64,000 nucleotides of DNA from Rhodobiaceae bacterium. GTDB lineage: Bacteria; Pseudomonadota; Alphaproteobacteria; Rhizobiales; Tepidamorphaceae. Under the pieces are notes generated by a model, which was given only the letters and a program-made list of their open reading frames with translations, did no database searches and was not told the DNA's origin. The translations under genes and the position numbers were made by a program. Shown one piece after another: positions 52,105 through 61,549 of this stretch (position 1 is its first letter; every line of letters begins with the position of its first letter). The DNA lies in the NCBI GenBank assembly GCA_020637985.1, contig JACKJK010000006.1:124001-188000 (forward strand), read 5' to 3'.

Positions 52105-52980
52105 ATGCCACACGAAGATGCAGGGGCGTCATTGCCCGATCCTGCTGCCGGGGCGGGTGCGCGGTTCCGCGCGATGCACGGCGGGCCGGGCGCCTTCGTG
52201 ATCCCCAACCCGTGGGACATCGGCAGTGCGCGCATCCTCGCCTCGATGGGCTTTTCGTGCCTGGCGACGACGAGCGCGGGGCTGGCGTTCTCGCTCGGCC
52301 TGCCGGAGGGCCAGGTGTCGCGCGAAGCGGTGCTGGCGCATTGCCGGGCACTGGTGCGGGCGGTCGACATTCCCGTGTCCGCCGACCTCGAGAAGGGCTT
52401 TGGCGACATGCCGGAGGAGGCCGCGCAGACGATCGCCGCGGCGGCGCAAACAGGCCTTGCCGGCTGTTCGCTGGAGGACCATACCGGCGATCCCGGCGAT
52501 CCGATCTACCCGTTCGATCTTGCCGTGGCGCGCGTGGCCGCGGCTGCAAGGGCGGCGCGCGCGCTGCCCGGCGACTTCGTCTTCACGGCGCGCTGCGAGA
52601 ACCTGCTGTGGGGGCGAGATGACCTCGGCGAGGCGATCGCGCGCCTGCAGGCCTACGAGGCGGCGGGCGCCGACGTGGTCTATGCGCCGGGGCTGCACGA
52701 TCTCGACGCCATCGGCCGCGTGTGCGCGGCGGTCCGTGTGCCGGTCAACGTGGTGATGGGGATGCCGGGCGCGGCATTCACGCTCGACGAGCTGGCACAG
52801 GCCGGGGCGAAGCGAATCAGCGTCGGCTCGGCCTTCGCCCGCCTCGCCTATGGCAGCCTGCTGCAGGCAGCCGGCGAGGTCCGCACGCGCGGGTCGTTCA
52901 CCTTCGCCCGCGGCGCGGCATCGTTTGCGACCCTAGACGGTATCTTCAAGGCCGCCGAGGACCGCATGCTGCCGAAATAG
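52105..52980 (+). CDS. Isocitrate lyase/phosphoenolpyruvate mutase-family protein
   Basis: The 291-aa protein has the family's TIM-barrel start (FVIPNPWDIGSARILASMGF) and metal-binding elements SADLEKGFGD and SLEDHTGD, followed by FTARCENLLWG and VVMGMPGAAFTLDEL. The isocitrate lyase KKCGH loop is absent, so it is a PEP mutase-like or oxaloacetate-decarboxylase-like member; substrate unknown. The frame is open far upstream, but the ATG at 52105 follows a GGGGGGA ribosome site. It is divergent from imuA. Confidence 0.88.
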   Translation: MPHEDAGASLPDPAAGAGARFRAMHGGPGAFVIPNPWDIGSARILASMGFSCLATTSAGLAFSLGLPEGQVSREAVLAHCRALVRAVDIPVSADLEKGFGDMPEEAAQTIAAAAQTGLAGCSLEDHTGDPGDPIYPFDLAVARVAAAARAARALPGDFVFTARCENLLWGRDDLGEAIARLQAYEAAGADVVYAPGLHDLDAIGRVCAAVRVPVNVVMGMPGAAFTLDELAQAGAKRISVGSAFARLAYGSLLQAAGEVRTRGSFTFARGAASFATLDGIFKAAEDRMLPK

Positions 52981-53000
52981 GCGGGCCGACCTGCCGGAAC

Positions 53001-53345
53001 CTATTCGCTGAGCTGGTCGAAGGCTTCCAGAGCCTCGGCGCCGTAGATCATCGAGGGGCCGCCGCCCATGTAGACGGCAACAGCGATGGTCTCGAGGATT
53101 TCCTCGCGGGTCGCGCCATACTTGGCGGCCGCCTTGGCGTGGAAGGCGAGGCAACCGTCGCAGCGTGCGGCGATGCCGATGGCGAGCGCGATCAGCTCCT
53201 TGGTCTTGGAATCGAGCGCGCCCCCGGCGATGGCGCCGCGCGCGACCTCGGCAAATCCCTTGGCAACGTCGGGAATGCCCTTGCGCAGCCGCGCCATGCG
53301 CTCGTTGGTCTGGTCGACGAAGCCGCCCCAGTCGGTAACCGCCAT
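53001..53345 (-). CDS. AhpD-like carboxymuconolactone decarboxylase-domain protein
   Basis: The 114-aa protein has the AhpD-type redox motif: E50, C62-x-x-C65 and H69. Such proteins reduce disulphides or relay electrons in peroxide defence. It converges on the PEP mutase-like gene with a 20-nt gap, so the two are not in one operon. Confidence 0.9.
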   Translation of the reverse strand: MAVTDWGGFVDQTNERMARLRKGIPDVAKGFAEVARGAIAGGALDSKTKELIALAIGIAARCDGCLAFHAKAAAKYGATREEILETIAVAVYMGGGPSMIYGAEALEAFDQLSE

Positions 53346-53645
53346 CGTTTCTGCTCCTGCTGGTGAAAGTGTCGGACAACACGATTTCCCGATGCGCTAC
53401 TGCGCGCCATGACCCCGGTCAAGCCGCAAAAACACGTGCATCGACGTCGCGTCCGTTCTCCCTACCCGCCAAACAGGCTTGCCCGCAAAACTCGAAAATC
53501 CATCCATTTCCGCCAGGGAAGCAACCATGCTGGAAATTCATGGCCGCATTCTTGTCGTTTTTGGGTGAGCATCGTTATATTGCGATGCAACATCGCCGTC
53601 TGGGGAGACGCTGATTCGGAGGGTCGACATGCAAGGGAGATACGC
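53346..53645. other. Intergenic region between the AhpD-like and GNAT genes
   Basis: This 300-bp divergent gap is visibly less GC-rich than its surroundings. It holds a dyad GCATCG-N8-CGATGC (53569-53588) 57 nt before the GNAT start, a possible operator. No gene is supported. Confidence 0.5.
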
Positions 53646-54236
53646 ATGGACGACCGGAACAACGATCATGCCGCAGGCGGTGCCATCCGGCGCCTGTGGG
53701 CTACAGAAACTCCCGCCTTGCGGGCACATCTGGCGCGCCTGGACGCGGAAAACCTGCGGCTGCGGTTTGCGGGACATGTTTCGCCTGCCTACGCGGATAC
53801 CTATGCCAACGATGCCCTGAGGCGTGCCATCGCCGTCTATGGCTGGTTCGAGAATTCGACCCTGCGGGCAGTGGCGGAGCTGCACGGGCCGATGTTCTCG
53901 CATACCGGAGAGGCGGCCTTTTCCGTCGAGCGGAACTATCAGGGGAGGGGCATCGGGACTTCCCTGATGGGTCGCATCGTGCTCTACGCGCGTAACCGCG
54001 GCATGCGCAACCTGGTGGTATCCTGCCTGTCGGAAAATTCGCCGATGCAGAAGATCGCGCGCCGGCACGCCGCAGACATAACGTTCCACACCGCGGAGAG
54101 CGTCGGCACACTCGATCCGGGACTTCCCACCGGCCTGTCGATCCTGCGCGAGGCGATCGCCGAAGGGCACGGTCTGGCCAAAGCCGTTCTAGATGTTCAG
54201 GCCAGCAGCATCGTGAATTACCTGGCACCGCGCTAG
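53646..54236 (+). CDS. GNAT-family N-acetyltransferase
   Basis: The 196-aa protein has the acetyl-CoA-binding motif A (QGRGIGTSLMG) near residues 100-110, followed by LVVSCLSENSPMQKIARRH. The substrate is unknown. The ATG at 53646 is chosen because the longer in-frame extension is AT-richer and lacks family features. It is followed after 132 bp by an unrecognised gene on the same strand. Confidence 0.85.
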   Translation: MDDRNNDHAAGGAIRRLWATETPALRAHLARLDAENLRLRFAGHVSPAYADTYANDALRRAIAVYGWFENSTLRAVAELHGPMFSHTGEAAFSVERNYQGRGIGTSLMGRIVLYARNRGMRNLVVSCLSENSPMQKIARRHAADITFHTAESVGTLDPGLPTGLSILREAIAEGHGLAKAVLDVQASSIVNYLAPR

Positions 54237-54368
54237 CAACGCGTCACGAATGGCGACGAAGTCGTATAAATGCGTATCCAAACCGGAGTAATTCTGAATA
54301 ACAGAAGCATCACGATAAATTAAATCTTGCGTGGCAGCATGCCCCGGTCGAATCCAGGGAGACATGAC

Positions 54369-55148
54369 ATGCCGCTTTCCGGAAGATCCGGTTCCGCCGC
54401 GCGAAAAGCATTGAGCGGCCCGCATGTCTGTTCTCATGTCGGCACCCAGCTTCTGACGATCGCAAAGGCGGCACTTGCTGACGCCTGCCGAACGAAGGGC
54501 GGATCGATCAGGGCAGAGGAAATCGAATCGATCCTCGATCTGATCGCCGCCCGGCCGGAAATCTTCTCCCTCTACACGGGCCAGTATTCCGCTTGCGCGG
54601 ATATTCATCACGCGGGGAAGTTCACCCAGATCGATGCGCCGGCCTTTGTCCGTTTCATCCTGCGCTCGTTCTGTCTGGACATCGTCAGGGACAGCTTCGG
54701 CGACCAGATCGGGCGTGCGGGCAACGGATGGGCACGTCACTTCCTCGACGGGATGATCGATCATGTCGAGACCCGTGCCGCGCCAGGATTCTCGGACAAT
54801 CTGTACAAGCGCTATCGCGCACTTGCCCTGACGAACGGACGAGTCCTGGGAACGTCGACCTTTCATGACGACCACGCAACCCACGCCATCCTCCGTGAAG
54901 CCCTGGAAGCGATTTCCGCCGAAACCGACGCGCACGAGGCCTTCGCCGATGCCGTGAACGCGGCAATCGGAAAGGCCCTGCACCTGACGGGGCCCTCGCC
55001 GCTGAAGGTAACGAACGCGGACCTTGCGGGGTTCCTCGCCAATGTGCGCAAGAACAGGACGAACTGCCATTTCCGCAGTGCCGTGCTGGCACGGCCCAGG
55101 GCGCGCAGAAGACACGCGACACCGGCGAGCGGCGGCAGAGCCGCCTGA
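54369..55148 (+). CDS. Protein of unknown function
   Basis: I do not recognise this 259-aa protein. It looks mostly helical and soluble, with no signal peptide or membrane segment. Distinct pieces are LTIAKAALADACRTKGG, YTGQYSACADIHHAGK and a basic tail (ARPRARRRH). Four cysteines do not form a known motif. A GGGAG site lies before the ATG at 54369 (a second ATG at 54364 is out of frame). It is preceded by an AT-rich 132-bp spacer after the GNAT gene and converges on sdhB. It could be lineage-specific or transferred. Confidence 0.65.
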   Translation: MPLSGRSGSAARKALSGPHVCSHVGTQLLTIAKAALADACRTKGGSIRAEEIESILDLIAARPEIFSLYTGQYSACADIHHAGKFTQIDAPAFVRFILRSFCLDIVRDSFGDQIGRAGNGWARHFLDGMIDHVETRAAPGFSDNLYKRYRALALTNGRVLGTSTFHDDHATHAILREALEAISAETDAHEAFADAVNAAIGKALHLTGPSPLKVTNADLAGFLANVRKNRTNCHFRSAVLARPRARRRHATPASGGRAA

Positions 55149-55227
55149 GTGTATCGAAAACGCCCCGGCTGTGGACGAAGCCCGTCGCCGGCACGACATG
55201 ACGGCGCCGATGGCGGCGCGGCGCACA

Positions 55228-56007
55228 TCAGAGCTGGCGTGCCAGCATCATCTTCTTGATCTCGGCGATCGCCCTGGCCGGATTCAGACCCTTGGGGCAG
55301 GTCTGCGTGCAGTTCATGATGGTATGGCAGCGATAGAGCCGGAAGGGGTCTTCCAGGTTGTCGAGACGTTCGCCGGCCGCCTCGTCGCGGCTGTCGATCA
55401 GCCAGCGGTAGGCCTGCAGCAGGATGGCGGGGCCGAGATAGCGGTCGCCATTCCACCAGTAGCTGGGGCACGACGTCGAACAGCAGGCGCACAGGATGCA
55501 CTCGTAGAGGCCATCCAGCTTTTCGCGGTCCTCGTGCGACTGTTTCCATTCGCGCTCCGGGGTCGGAGAGGCGGTCTGCAGCCACGGTTCGATCGAGGCG
55601 AGCTGTGCATAGAAGCGGGTCAGGTCCGGCACCAGGTCCTTGACCACTGGCATGTGCGGCAGCGGGTAGATCTTCACCGGGCCGGAAATCTCGTCCATGC
55701 CGCGGGTGCAGGCGAGCGTGTTCATGCCGTCGATGTTCATCGCGCAGGACCCGCAGATGCCCTCGCGGCAGGAACGGCGGAAGGTCAGTGTCGGGTCGAC
55801 GTTGTTCTTGATCCAGATGAGTCCGTCGAGAACCATCGGTCCGCAGTCGTCGGTGTCGACGTGATAGGTGTCGACGCGCGGGTTGGCGCCGTCGTCCGGG
55901 TTCCAGCGGTAGATTCGGTATTCCCGCGTGTTTGCCGCGCCCGCCGGCTTCGGCCAGGCCTTGCCCTCGGTCATCCGGGAATTCTTCGGCAGGTTGAGCT
56001 GGACCAT
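55228..56007 (-). CDS. sdhB: Succinate dehydrogenase iron-sulfur subunit
   Basis: SdhB passes electrons from FAD in SdhA to ubiquinone. The 259-aa protein has the 2Fe-2S motif (CREGICGSCAMNIDG), the 4Fe-4S motif (CILCACCSTSCP) and the 3Fe-4S region (CHTIMNCTQTCPKGLNP). An in-frame extension of 16 codons upstream is not part of the family. Unusually, it is about 3.3 kb from sdhA, with three other genes between. Confidence 0.97.
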   Translation of the reverse strand: MVQLNLPKNSRMTEGKAWPKPAGAANTREYRIYRWNPDDGANPRVDTYHVDTDDCGPMVLDGLIWIKNNVDPTLTFRRSCREGICGSCAMNIDGMNTLACTRGMDEISGPVKIYPLPHMPVVKDLVPDLTRFYAQLASIEPWLQTASPTPEREWKQSHEDREKLDGLYECILCACCSTSCPSYWWNGDRYLGPAILLQAYRWLIDSRDEAAGERLDNLEDPFRLYRCHTIMNCTQTCPKGLNPARAIAEIKKMMLARQL

Positions 56008-56118
56008 TCTGTTACGCCTCTCGCAGGGACGCCATGGCATGTTGCAGCGCCGCAAGCGTTTTAGGCCCGGATGGCGCGGAAGAAAAGCCCGCCTTTGTGC
56101 GCATCCGCACGAGTGCGG

Positions 56119-56454
56119 CTACTGCGCGGCGCATCGTTTGGGCGTATTGACCATGAACATCGCCGCTTCGGAAATCTCCTGCACGGACATGCCGCTGCGC
56201 ACCGTGGCAGCGGTTGCCTGATCCTGCGACACCATCGCGGCCACCAGCGCCTGCTGGGCGTCGCTGAGCTCGCTGGCGGCGGTTTCGGCGATGCAATCGC
56301 ATCCCCCGGCGCCGAGGTTCAGCTGGATGGCGCATTCGGCGCGCAACGTGTCCACCGCGCCCTGGTCGGCCACTGCGGGTCGTGCGACGCTGGCGAGCAG
56401 GGCAATGCCGGCGAGGCCTGCGCCCAATGTCATCCTGTTCAGATCGATCATCAT
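56119..56454 (-). CDS. Small secreted cysteine-containing protein, unknown function
   Basis: The 111-aa protein begins with a signal peptide (hydrophobic residues about 9-24, likely cleavage near AVA-DQ). The mature part has C41, C52, C54 and C108, with the pattern GCDCIAE, suggesting disulphides or a periplasmic fold. The frame is open far upstream (to 57285), but that extension is antisense to the ACT-domain gene. It sits between sdhB and a GcvR-like gene. A homologous family is likely but I cannot name it. Confidence 0.7.
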   Translation of the reverse strand: MMIDLNRMTLGAGLAGIALLASVARPAVADQGAVDTLRAECAIQLNLGAGGCDCIAETAASELSDAQQALVAAMVSQDQATAATVRSGMSVQEISEAAMFMVNTPKRCAAQ

Positions 56455-56676
56455 GACACCTCCCGAGGTCGTGTAGCGATGCGCCGGCGGGCGCCCGCGA
56501 TCCCGAAAGCCTAGCCGAGCGGGCCGGAACCGCCAAATCCGGCACAGGAGGGCAGATCCCGAAGCAGCCGCCAGACAATGCCTGCCGCATGTGACGCTTG
56601 GCGCGCGGCGGCAGGACAGGCTACCCTTGCCCGCATTGCAGGTGCCGTTTGAACGAAAGACGAATCGGGGAACGCC

Positions 56677-57201
56677 ATGGGCCAGCAGATCATTCTCACC
56701 ATCGTCGCCAGCGACCGGCCGGGTCTCGTCGACGTGCTGTCGAGCGCGGTGGAGGCGCATGGCGGCAACTGGCTCGCCTCGTCGATGGCGCGGCTGGGCG
56801 GCGAGTTCGCCGGCATCGTCGAGGTGGACGTGCCCGAAGCGCAGCGCCAGGCGTTCGAGGCGGCCTTGGCCGGCCTGTCGGCGCAGGGCATCGAGGTCAG
56901 CGTGCGCAGCGAGAGCCAGCCGCAGGGCGGACAAGCCGGCGGGCACGCGGCTCACCTGATGTTGTCGGGCGTCGACCATCCCGGCATCGTGCACAACGTG
57001 TCGCACGTGCTGGCCGAACACGGGGTCAGCATCGACGAGCTGCACACCCGGGTCTTCATGGGCTCGATGTCGGGCGAGGCGCTGTTCGAGGCGCAGGCGG
57101 AGATGGTGCTGCCGGACGGGTTCGACGCCGGTTCCCTGCACGAGGCGCTGGAGGCGATTGCCGGCGACCTGCTGGTCGAGATCAGCCTGAAGGTGGATTG
57201 A
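56677..57201 (+). CDS. GcvR-like protein with two ACT domains
   Basis: The 174-aa protein has two ACT-type amino acid-binding domains: LTIVASDRPGLVDVLSSAVEAHGGNW and LSGVDHPGIVHNVSHVLAEHGVSIDEL. Related GcvR controls the glycine cleavage system by sequestering GcvA; no gcv genes are here. It lies in the sdhA-sdhB gap, on the opposite strand. Confidence 0.9.
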   Translation: MGQQIILTIVASDRPGLVDVLSSAVEAHGGNWLASSMARLGGEFAGIVEVDVPEAQRQAFEAALAGLSAQGIEVSVRSESQPQGGQAGGHAAHLMLSGVDHPGIVHNVSHVLAEHGVSIDELHTRVFMGSMSGEALFEAQAEMVLPDGFDAGSLHEALEAIAGDLLVEISLKVD

Positions 57202-57229
57202 AGCCGCGCCCACGGTGCGGGCCGGGGTT

Positions 57230-58837
57230 TCAATACGCCCACAACCTGCGCCCCAGCGTGCGGTCGTAGTAGATGATCTGGTCAAAACGGCCCGTCCCGT
57301 TCACTTCCAGCAGCGTCGGCGTATCGCTCAGCAGCGAAACGCCCAGCCCGGCCTTTCGATCCGCAGGCGGCAGGCCAATAGCCTCAAGAAGCGTGGGGAA
57401 GACATCGACGGGCGAACTCGGCCGCACCGCGACACCTGCCGGAATGCCTTCCCCGGATATAGCGAAGAACAGGCGCCGGTCCTCGATGGCCAAATCGCGG
57501 AAGAGTTCACGTTCAAGCGAAATATGGTCGCTCTGAAGCACGACCACCGTATTGGCAAGCAAGCCCTCCTGCTCCGCTGATTCGAGCATGCGGGCGACCA
57601 GGGAATTGGTGCAGGCGATGGCCTGCAATATGCCTTCAAGGCCACCGGCAATGATCTTGCCGTGCGTACATTCGGGAGAAACATAGCCGTCCGGTCCATG
57701 TCCGCCGATGGTCTCCACCACGAGCCCGAAGGGAACATCGCCCTTTTGCAGGTTTCTCAGCGTCGACAGGACTGTAGCGAGAACTGCGCTGTCATGGGCC
57801 CCCCAGTCCGACGCGTGGCCGGGATAGGCGGCAAGGATTTCGCTTCCGTCGATGATGCGCTTGAAACCGTGACCGAGGTAAAGCTTGTCGATGCCGCCGA
57901 ACGCCGAACTGGCGCCGATGATGAAGGTGAGTTCGTAGCCCCGCGGCGCCAGCAGATCGCCGATACAGATTGCGTTCGGCAGGAAGGCACCAAGGCCTAC
58001 GGCGCCGTTCACGGTCGTGTAGCCGACGGGAAACAGCGGGACGCCACAGAAGGCCGCCGTCATACCGGCGACGGACCACCGCGTGTGGGCGATCTGCTGC
58101 ATGCCGATTGCGGCGAAGCCGTGGGCTTCGATCGCCGCGAGCGGCGCCATCACGCGAGCGAGTTCCGGCTTCATCAGGAAGGTCCGCTCGGTGCTCTCCA
58201 GAAAGATGTGCAGGAAGTTGCGCTGTTCCGACTGCTTCTCGGTCAGGACCGGCTGGACGTATTGGCGCGACAGTTCGCTGCGCACAGCGCTAGCGGCCGG
58301 ATTCAGGATGTCGGCGAGTTGCCACACGGCGGGGTTTGCCGTCAGCAGCACGGTGGCCAGCGCTACGTCGGAGCGCCAACCCAACCCCAGCCTTGCCGAT
58401 ATCCCGGTGAGACCCAGAATGACGAGGCCGAACCCGAGGAGGGCGTTGCGCGAACGAGCAACGGCGTCCCATACCGCACGTGAGCTATCCATGCCCGCGA
58501 CGATATGAAAATGGATCACGTTCCAGTCGAACCAGCCGAACTCGGTCCGAAAATGGTACCAAAACCCGATCAGCAGCAGGGCAGAGACGGAGAATGCCAT
58601 CCCGGCTGCCCGCCGCTTGTGCGTTTCGAACCGCAGGGACACCGGCAGCAGGACGACGCAAATCCCCAACGCAATCGCGACCGCCACCGAGTCCGACCAG
58701 CGGAAATGATGGCGCAGCAGATGGGCAATGCCCGCGCCGACTGCTATGCAGGAAAAAACGAGGCCGGGAGAGCCGCGAACGGCTTTCCAGACCCGTATCG
58801 GAATGTTGTTCACCCTAACCCGCCATGCGCGTCTCAC
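57230..58837 (-). CDS. OpgB-like phosphoglycerol transferase (sulfatase superfamily)
   Basis: The 535-aa protein has several N-terminal membrane helices (about residues 25-165) followed by a sulfatase-fold periplasmic domain. FLESTERTF carries the likely nucleophile threonine and ARWSVAGMTAAFCGVPLF-like text resembles OpgB/MdoB, which adds phosphoglycerol to osmoregulated glucans. VVLQSDHISLERELF supplies a second metal site. The start is a GTG (58837); a GTG nine codons in (58813) is also possible. It converges on the ACT gene. Confidence 0.85.
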   Translation of the reverse strand: MRRAWRVRVNNIPIRVWKAVRGSPGLVFSCIAVGAGIAHLLRHHFRWSDSVAVAIALGICVVLLPVSLRFETHKRRAAGMAFSVSALLLIGFWYHFRTEFGWFDWNVIHFHIVAGMDSSRAVWDAVARSRNALLGFGLVILGLTGISARLGLGWRSDVALATVLLTANPAVWQLADILNPAASAVRSELSRQYVQPVLTEKQSEQRNFLHIFLESTERTFLMKPELARVMAPLAAIEAHGFAAIGMQQIAHTRWSVAGMTAAFCGVPLFPVGYTTVNGAVGLGAFLPNAICIGDLLAPRGYELTFIIGASSAFGGIDKLYLGHGFKRIIDGSEILAAYPGHASDWGAHDSAVLATVLSTLRNLQKGDVPFGLVVETIGGHGPDGYVSPECTHGKIIAGGLEGILQAIACTNSLVARMLESAEQEGLLANTVVVLQSDHISLERELFRDLAIEDRRLFFAISGEGIPAGVAVRPSSPVDVFPTLLEAIGLPPADRKAGLGVSLLSDTPTLLEVNGTGRFDQIIYYDRTLGRRLWAY

Positions 58838-59268
58838 AGGTCACGATTATCCTAGTCAGGAACGGCGCAAGATCGCAAACGTGATCGATTCCAAAAAGTC
58901 GGAACGGGATGGGACGGTTCCGTTCTTGGTGCGGGGCGGCGATCCGGCAGGACCGGCCTGCGGCGCGCAGTGGTTCTACCGGTGGGGGGCGCGACGAACA
59001 GGGTGCCCGCCGGAGGAAAATCCGAAGGGCCGGGCCTGCCTGATTCCGGCGGCGTCCGGCTCGACCGGATTCGTGGCCCGATCAAACGGCTTGAAGCGAG
59101 CAAACCGCAGCCATTTTCCTGTTCCGCCGGGATTGTGGTGTATTGCCCGCCGGCTCTGTTACGAAGACTTGGAAGTATTCAGACTTCCTGCGCCCTTGCG
59201 CCGCGCGTCCAACCAGAACGCCTCCGGCCATTTCGCCGCCAAACAGTGCTCCTGATCAAGTCCGGACC
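58838..59268. other. Intergenic region between sdhA and the OpgB-like gene
   Basis: This 431-bp stretch shows no gene, tRNA or clear terminator on either strand. The promoter of the OpgB-like gene should lie here, as both it and sdhA are on the minus strand. Confidence 0.5.
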
Positions 59269-61149
59269 CTAGTACACCCGCGCCTTGGGTTCGATGTAGG
59301 CGATGTCGTTGGACATCGTGTAGCTATGCACCGGCCGATCGCCGATCGTCACCTTGCGCTTGTCGTCGTCTGCCCAGGCGAGCGTGTGCTTCATCCAGAC
59401 CTTGTCGTCGCGGTTGGGGAAGTCCTCGCGGGCATGCGCGCCGCGAGATTCGGTGCGCTGGGCGGCGGAATCCATGGTGACGACGGCTTGCGAAATCAGG
59501 TTGTCGAATTCCAGCGTCTCGACCAGGTCGGAGTTCCAGATCAGCGAACGGTCGGTGACGCCCACGTCGTCCTTGCCCGACCAGACCTTGCGGATCTTCT
59601 CCTGACCTTCCTCGAGGATCTCGCCGGTGCGGAAGACGGCGCAGTTCGCCTGCATGGTCTTCTGCATCTGCATGCGAAGCTGCGCGGTCGGCGTGCCGCC
59701 ATCGGCGTTGCGGAACCGGTCGAGCCGGTCCACCGCCAGCGACCCTGCATCGGCGGGCAGGTCGCGCGGCTTGGCGTCGCGCTCGATGACCTCGGCGCAG
59801 CGCAGGCCGGCGGCGCGGCCGAAGACGACGAGGTCGATCAGCGAGTTCGACCCGAGGCGGTTGGCGCCGTGCACGGACACGCAGGCGGCCTCGCCAACGG
59901 CCATCAGGCCGGGAACGACGGTGTCGGGATTGCCGTTCTTCGAGGTCAGCACCTCGCCCCAGAAATTGGTCGGGATGCCGCCCATGTTGTAGTGCACCGT
60001 CGGCAGCACGGGGATCGGCTCCCTCGTCACGTCGACGCCGGCGAAAATCTTGGCGGATTCCGAGATGCCGGGCAGGCGCTCGTGCAGGATCGCCGGGTCG
60101 AGGTGCTCGAGATGCAGGTGGATGTGGTCGGCTTCCTTGCCGACGCCGCGGCCCTCGCGGATCTCCAGCGCCATGGAGCGCGAGACGACGTCGCGCGAGG
60201 CAAGATCCTTGGCCGAGGGGGCATAGCGCTCCATGAAGCGCTCGCCTTCGGAATTGGTGATGTAGCCGCCCTCGCCGCGCGCGCCCTCGGTGATGAGGCA
60301 GCCGGCGCCGTAGATGCCGGTGGGGTGGAACTGCACGAACTCCATGTCCTGCAGCGGCAGACCGGCGCGCAGCACCATGGCGTTGCCGTCGCCGGTGCAG
60401 GTGTGCGCGGAGGTACAGGAGAAGTAGGCGCGCCCGTAGCCGCCGGTCGCCAGGATGACCATCTTTGTGCGGTAGCGGTGCAGCGTGCCGTCTTCCAGGT
60501 TGAGCGCCACGACGCCACGGCAGGCGCCGTCCTCGTCCATGATCAGGTCGATGGCGAAATACTCGATGAAGAACTGCGCGTTGTGCTTGAGTGCTGCGCC
60601 GTAGAGCGTGTGCAGAATGGCGTGGCCGGTGCGGTCGGCGGCCGCGCAGGTGCGCTGCACGGGCGGGCCGTCGCCGAAGTTCTGCATGTGGCCGCCGAAG
60701 GGGCGCTGGTAGATCCTGCCGTCCTCGGTGCGCGAGAAGGGGACGCCGTAGTGCTCCAGCTCGTAGACCGCGGCAGGTGCCTCGCGCACCAGGTACTCGA
60801 TGGCGTCCTGGTCGCCGAGCCAGTCGGAGCCCTTGACGGTGTCGTACATGTGCCAGCGCCAGTCGTCGGGGCCCATGTTGGACAGCGAGGCGGCAATGCC
60901 GCCCTGGGCGGCAACCGTGTGCGAGCGGGTCGGGAAAACCTTGGTGATGCAGGCGGTCTTCAGCCCCGCCTCGACGCAGCCGACGGTAGCGCGCAGGCCG
61001 GAGCCGCCGGCGCCGACGACGACGACGTCAAAGGTGTGGTCGACGAAGGGATAGGCCCTGCCTCTCGCGGACGGGCCGGAGCGCGCCGTGCCGCCCACCC
61101 CCTTCGATCCCGGCTTCCTGGCTGTTGCGGACTTGGGCGAAGTGGCCAT
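59269..61149 (-). CDS. sdhA: Succinate dehydrogenase flavoprotein subunit
   Basis: SdhA oxidises succinate to fumarate. The 626-aa protein has the FAD motif VVGAGGSGLRA, the covalent FAD histidine in RSHTVAAQGG, and the active-site region with QFHPTGIYG and the HGANRLGSNSLIDLVVFGR segment. It follows sdhD by 6 nt in a sdhCDA unit. Confidence 0.97.
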   Translation of the reverse strand: MATSPKSATARKPGSKGVGGTARSGPSARGRAYPFVDHTFDVVVVGAGGSGLRATVGCVEAGLKTACITKVFPTRSHTVAAQGGIAASLSNMGPDDWRWHMYDTVKGSDWLGDQDAIEYLVREAPAAVYELEHYGVPFSRTEDGRIYQRPFGGHMQNFGDGPPVQRTCAAADRTGHAILHTLYGAALKHNAQFFIEYFAIDLIMDEDGACRGVVALNLEDGTLHRYRTKMVILATGGYGRAYFSCTSAHTCTGDGNAMVLRAGLPLQDMEFVQFHPTGIYGAGCLITEGARGEGGYITNSEGERFMERYAPSAKDLASRDVVSRSMALEIREGRGVGKEADHIHLHLEHLDPAILHERLPGISESAKIFAGVDVTREPIPVLPTVHYNMGGIPTNFWGEVLTSKNGNPDTVVPGLMAVGEAACVSVHGANRLGSNSLIDLVVFGRAAGLRCAEVIERDAKPRDLPADAGSLAVDRLDRFRNADGGTPTAQLRMQMQKTMQANCAVFRTGEILEEGQEKIRKVWSGKDDVGVTDRSLIWNSDLVETLEFDNLISQAVVTMDSAAQRTESRGAHAREDFPNRDDKVWMKHTLAWADDDKRKVTIGDRPVHSYTMSNDIAYIEPKARVY

Positions 61150-61155
61150 GCGCCA

Positions 61156-61536
61156 TCAGCCTCCGAATGCGAGTTTGAGTACGGCCAGCACGCCGACAAG
61201 CCCGACAGCGGCACAGAAGAAGATGTTGGCGATCAGCGCCGCGATCCGGGTGCCCTCGGCGGGAACGTAGTCCTCGATGATGACCTGCATGCCGAGCTTC
61301 ATGTGGACTACGCCCGAGACGATGAACAGGATCAGCATCGCCGCGACCAGCGGGCTGGATACGCGCGCGGCGAACTCGGCCTGCGTGGAGCCAAGGCCGC
61401 AGATCACGAACCAGACGAAGCCGAGCACCAGCGGCACGTTGGCAACGCCCGTCAGGCGCTGTTTCCAGAAATGGCCGGTGCCCTCTCCGGCAGAACCGAG
61501 GCCACGGACGCGGGAAAGGGGAGTGCGCATAGACAT
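61156..61536 (-). CDS. sdhD: Succinate dehydrogenase membrane anchor subunit
   Basis: The 126-aa protein has three membrane helices and the heme/quinone region HMKLGMQVIIEDYV. A GGAG site precedes the ATG at 61536; a second ATG is two codons in. It lies 13 nt after sdhC and 6 nt before sdhA. Confidence 0.92.
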   Translation of the reverse strand: MSMRTPLSRVRGLGSAGEGTGHFWKQRLTGVANVPLVLGFVWFVICGLGSTQAEFAARVSSPLVAAMLILFIVSGVVHMKLGMQVIIEDYVPAEGTRIAALIANIFFCAAVGLVGVLAVLKLAFGG

Positions 61537-61549
61537 CTTCGTCGCTCCT

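Noticed and set aside
58838..59268. Possible decayed gene remnant between sdhA and the OpgB-like gene
   Set aside because: Short open stretches were read on both strands, but none resembled a known protein or kept a consistent frame.
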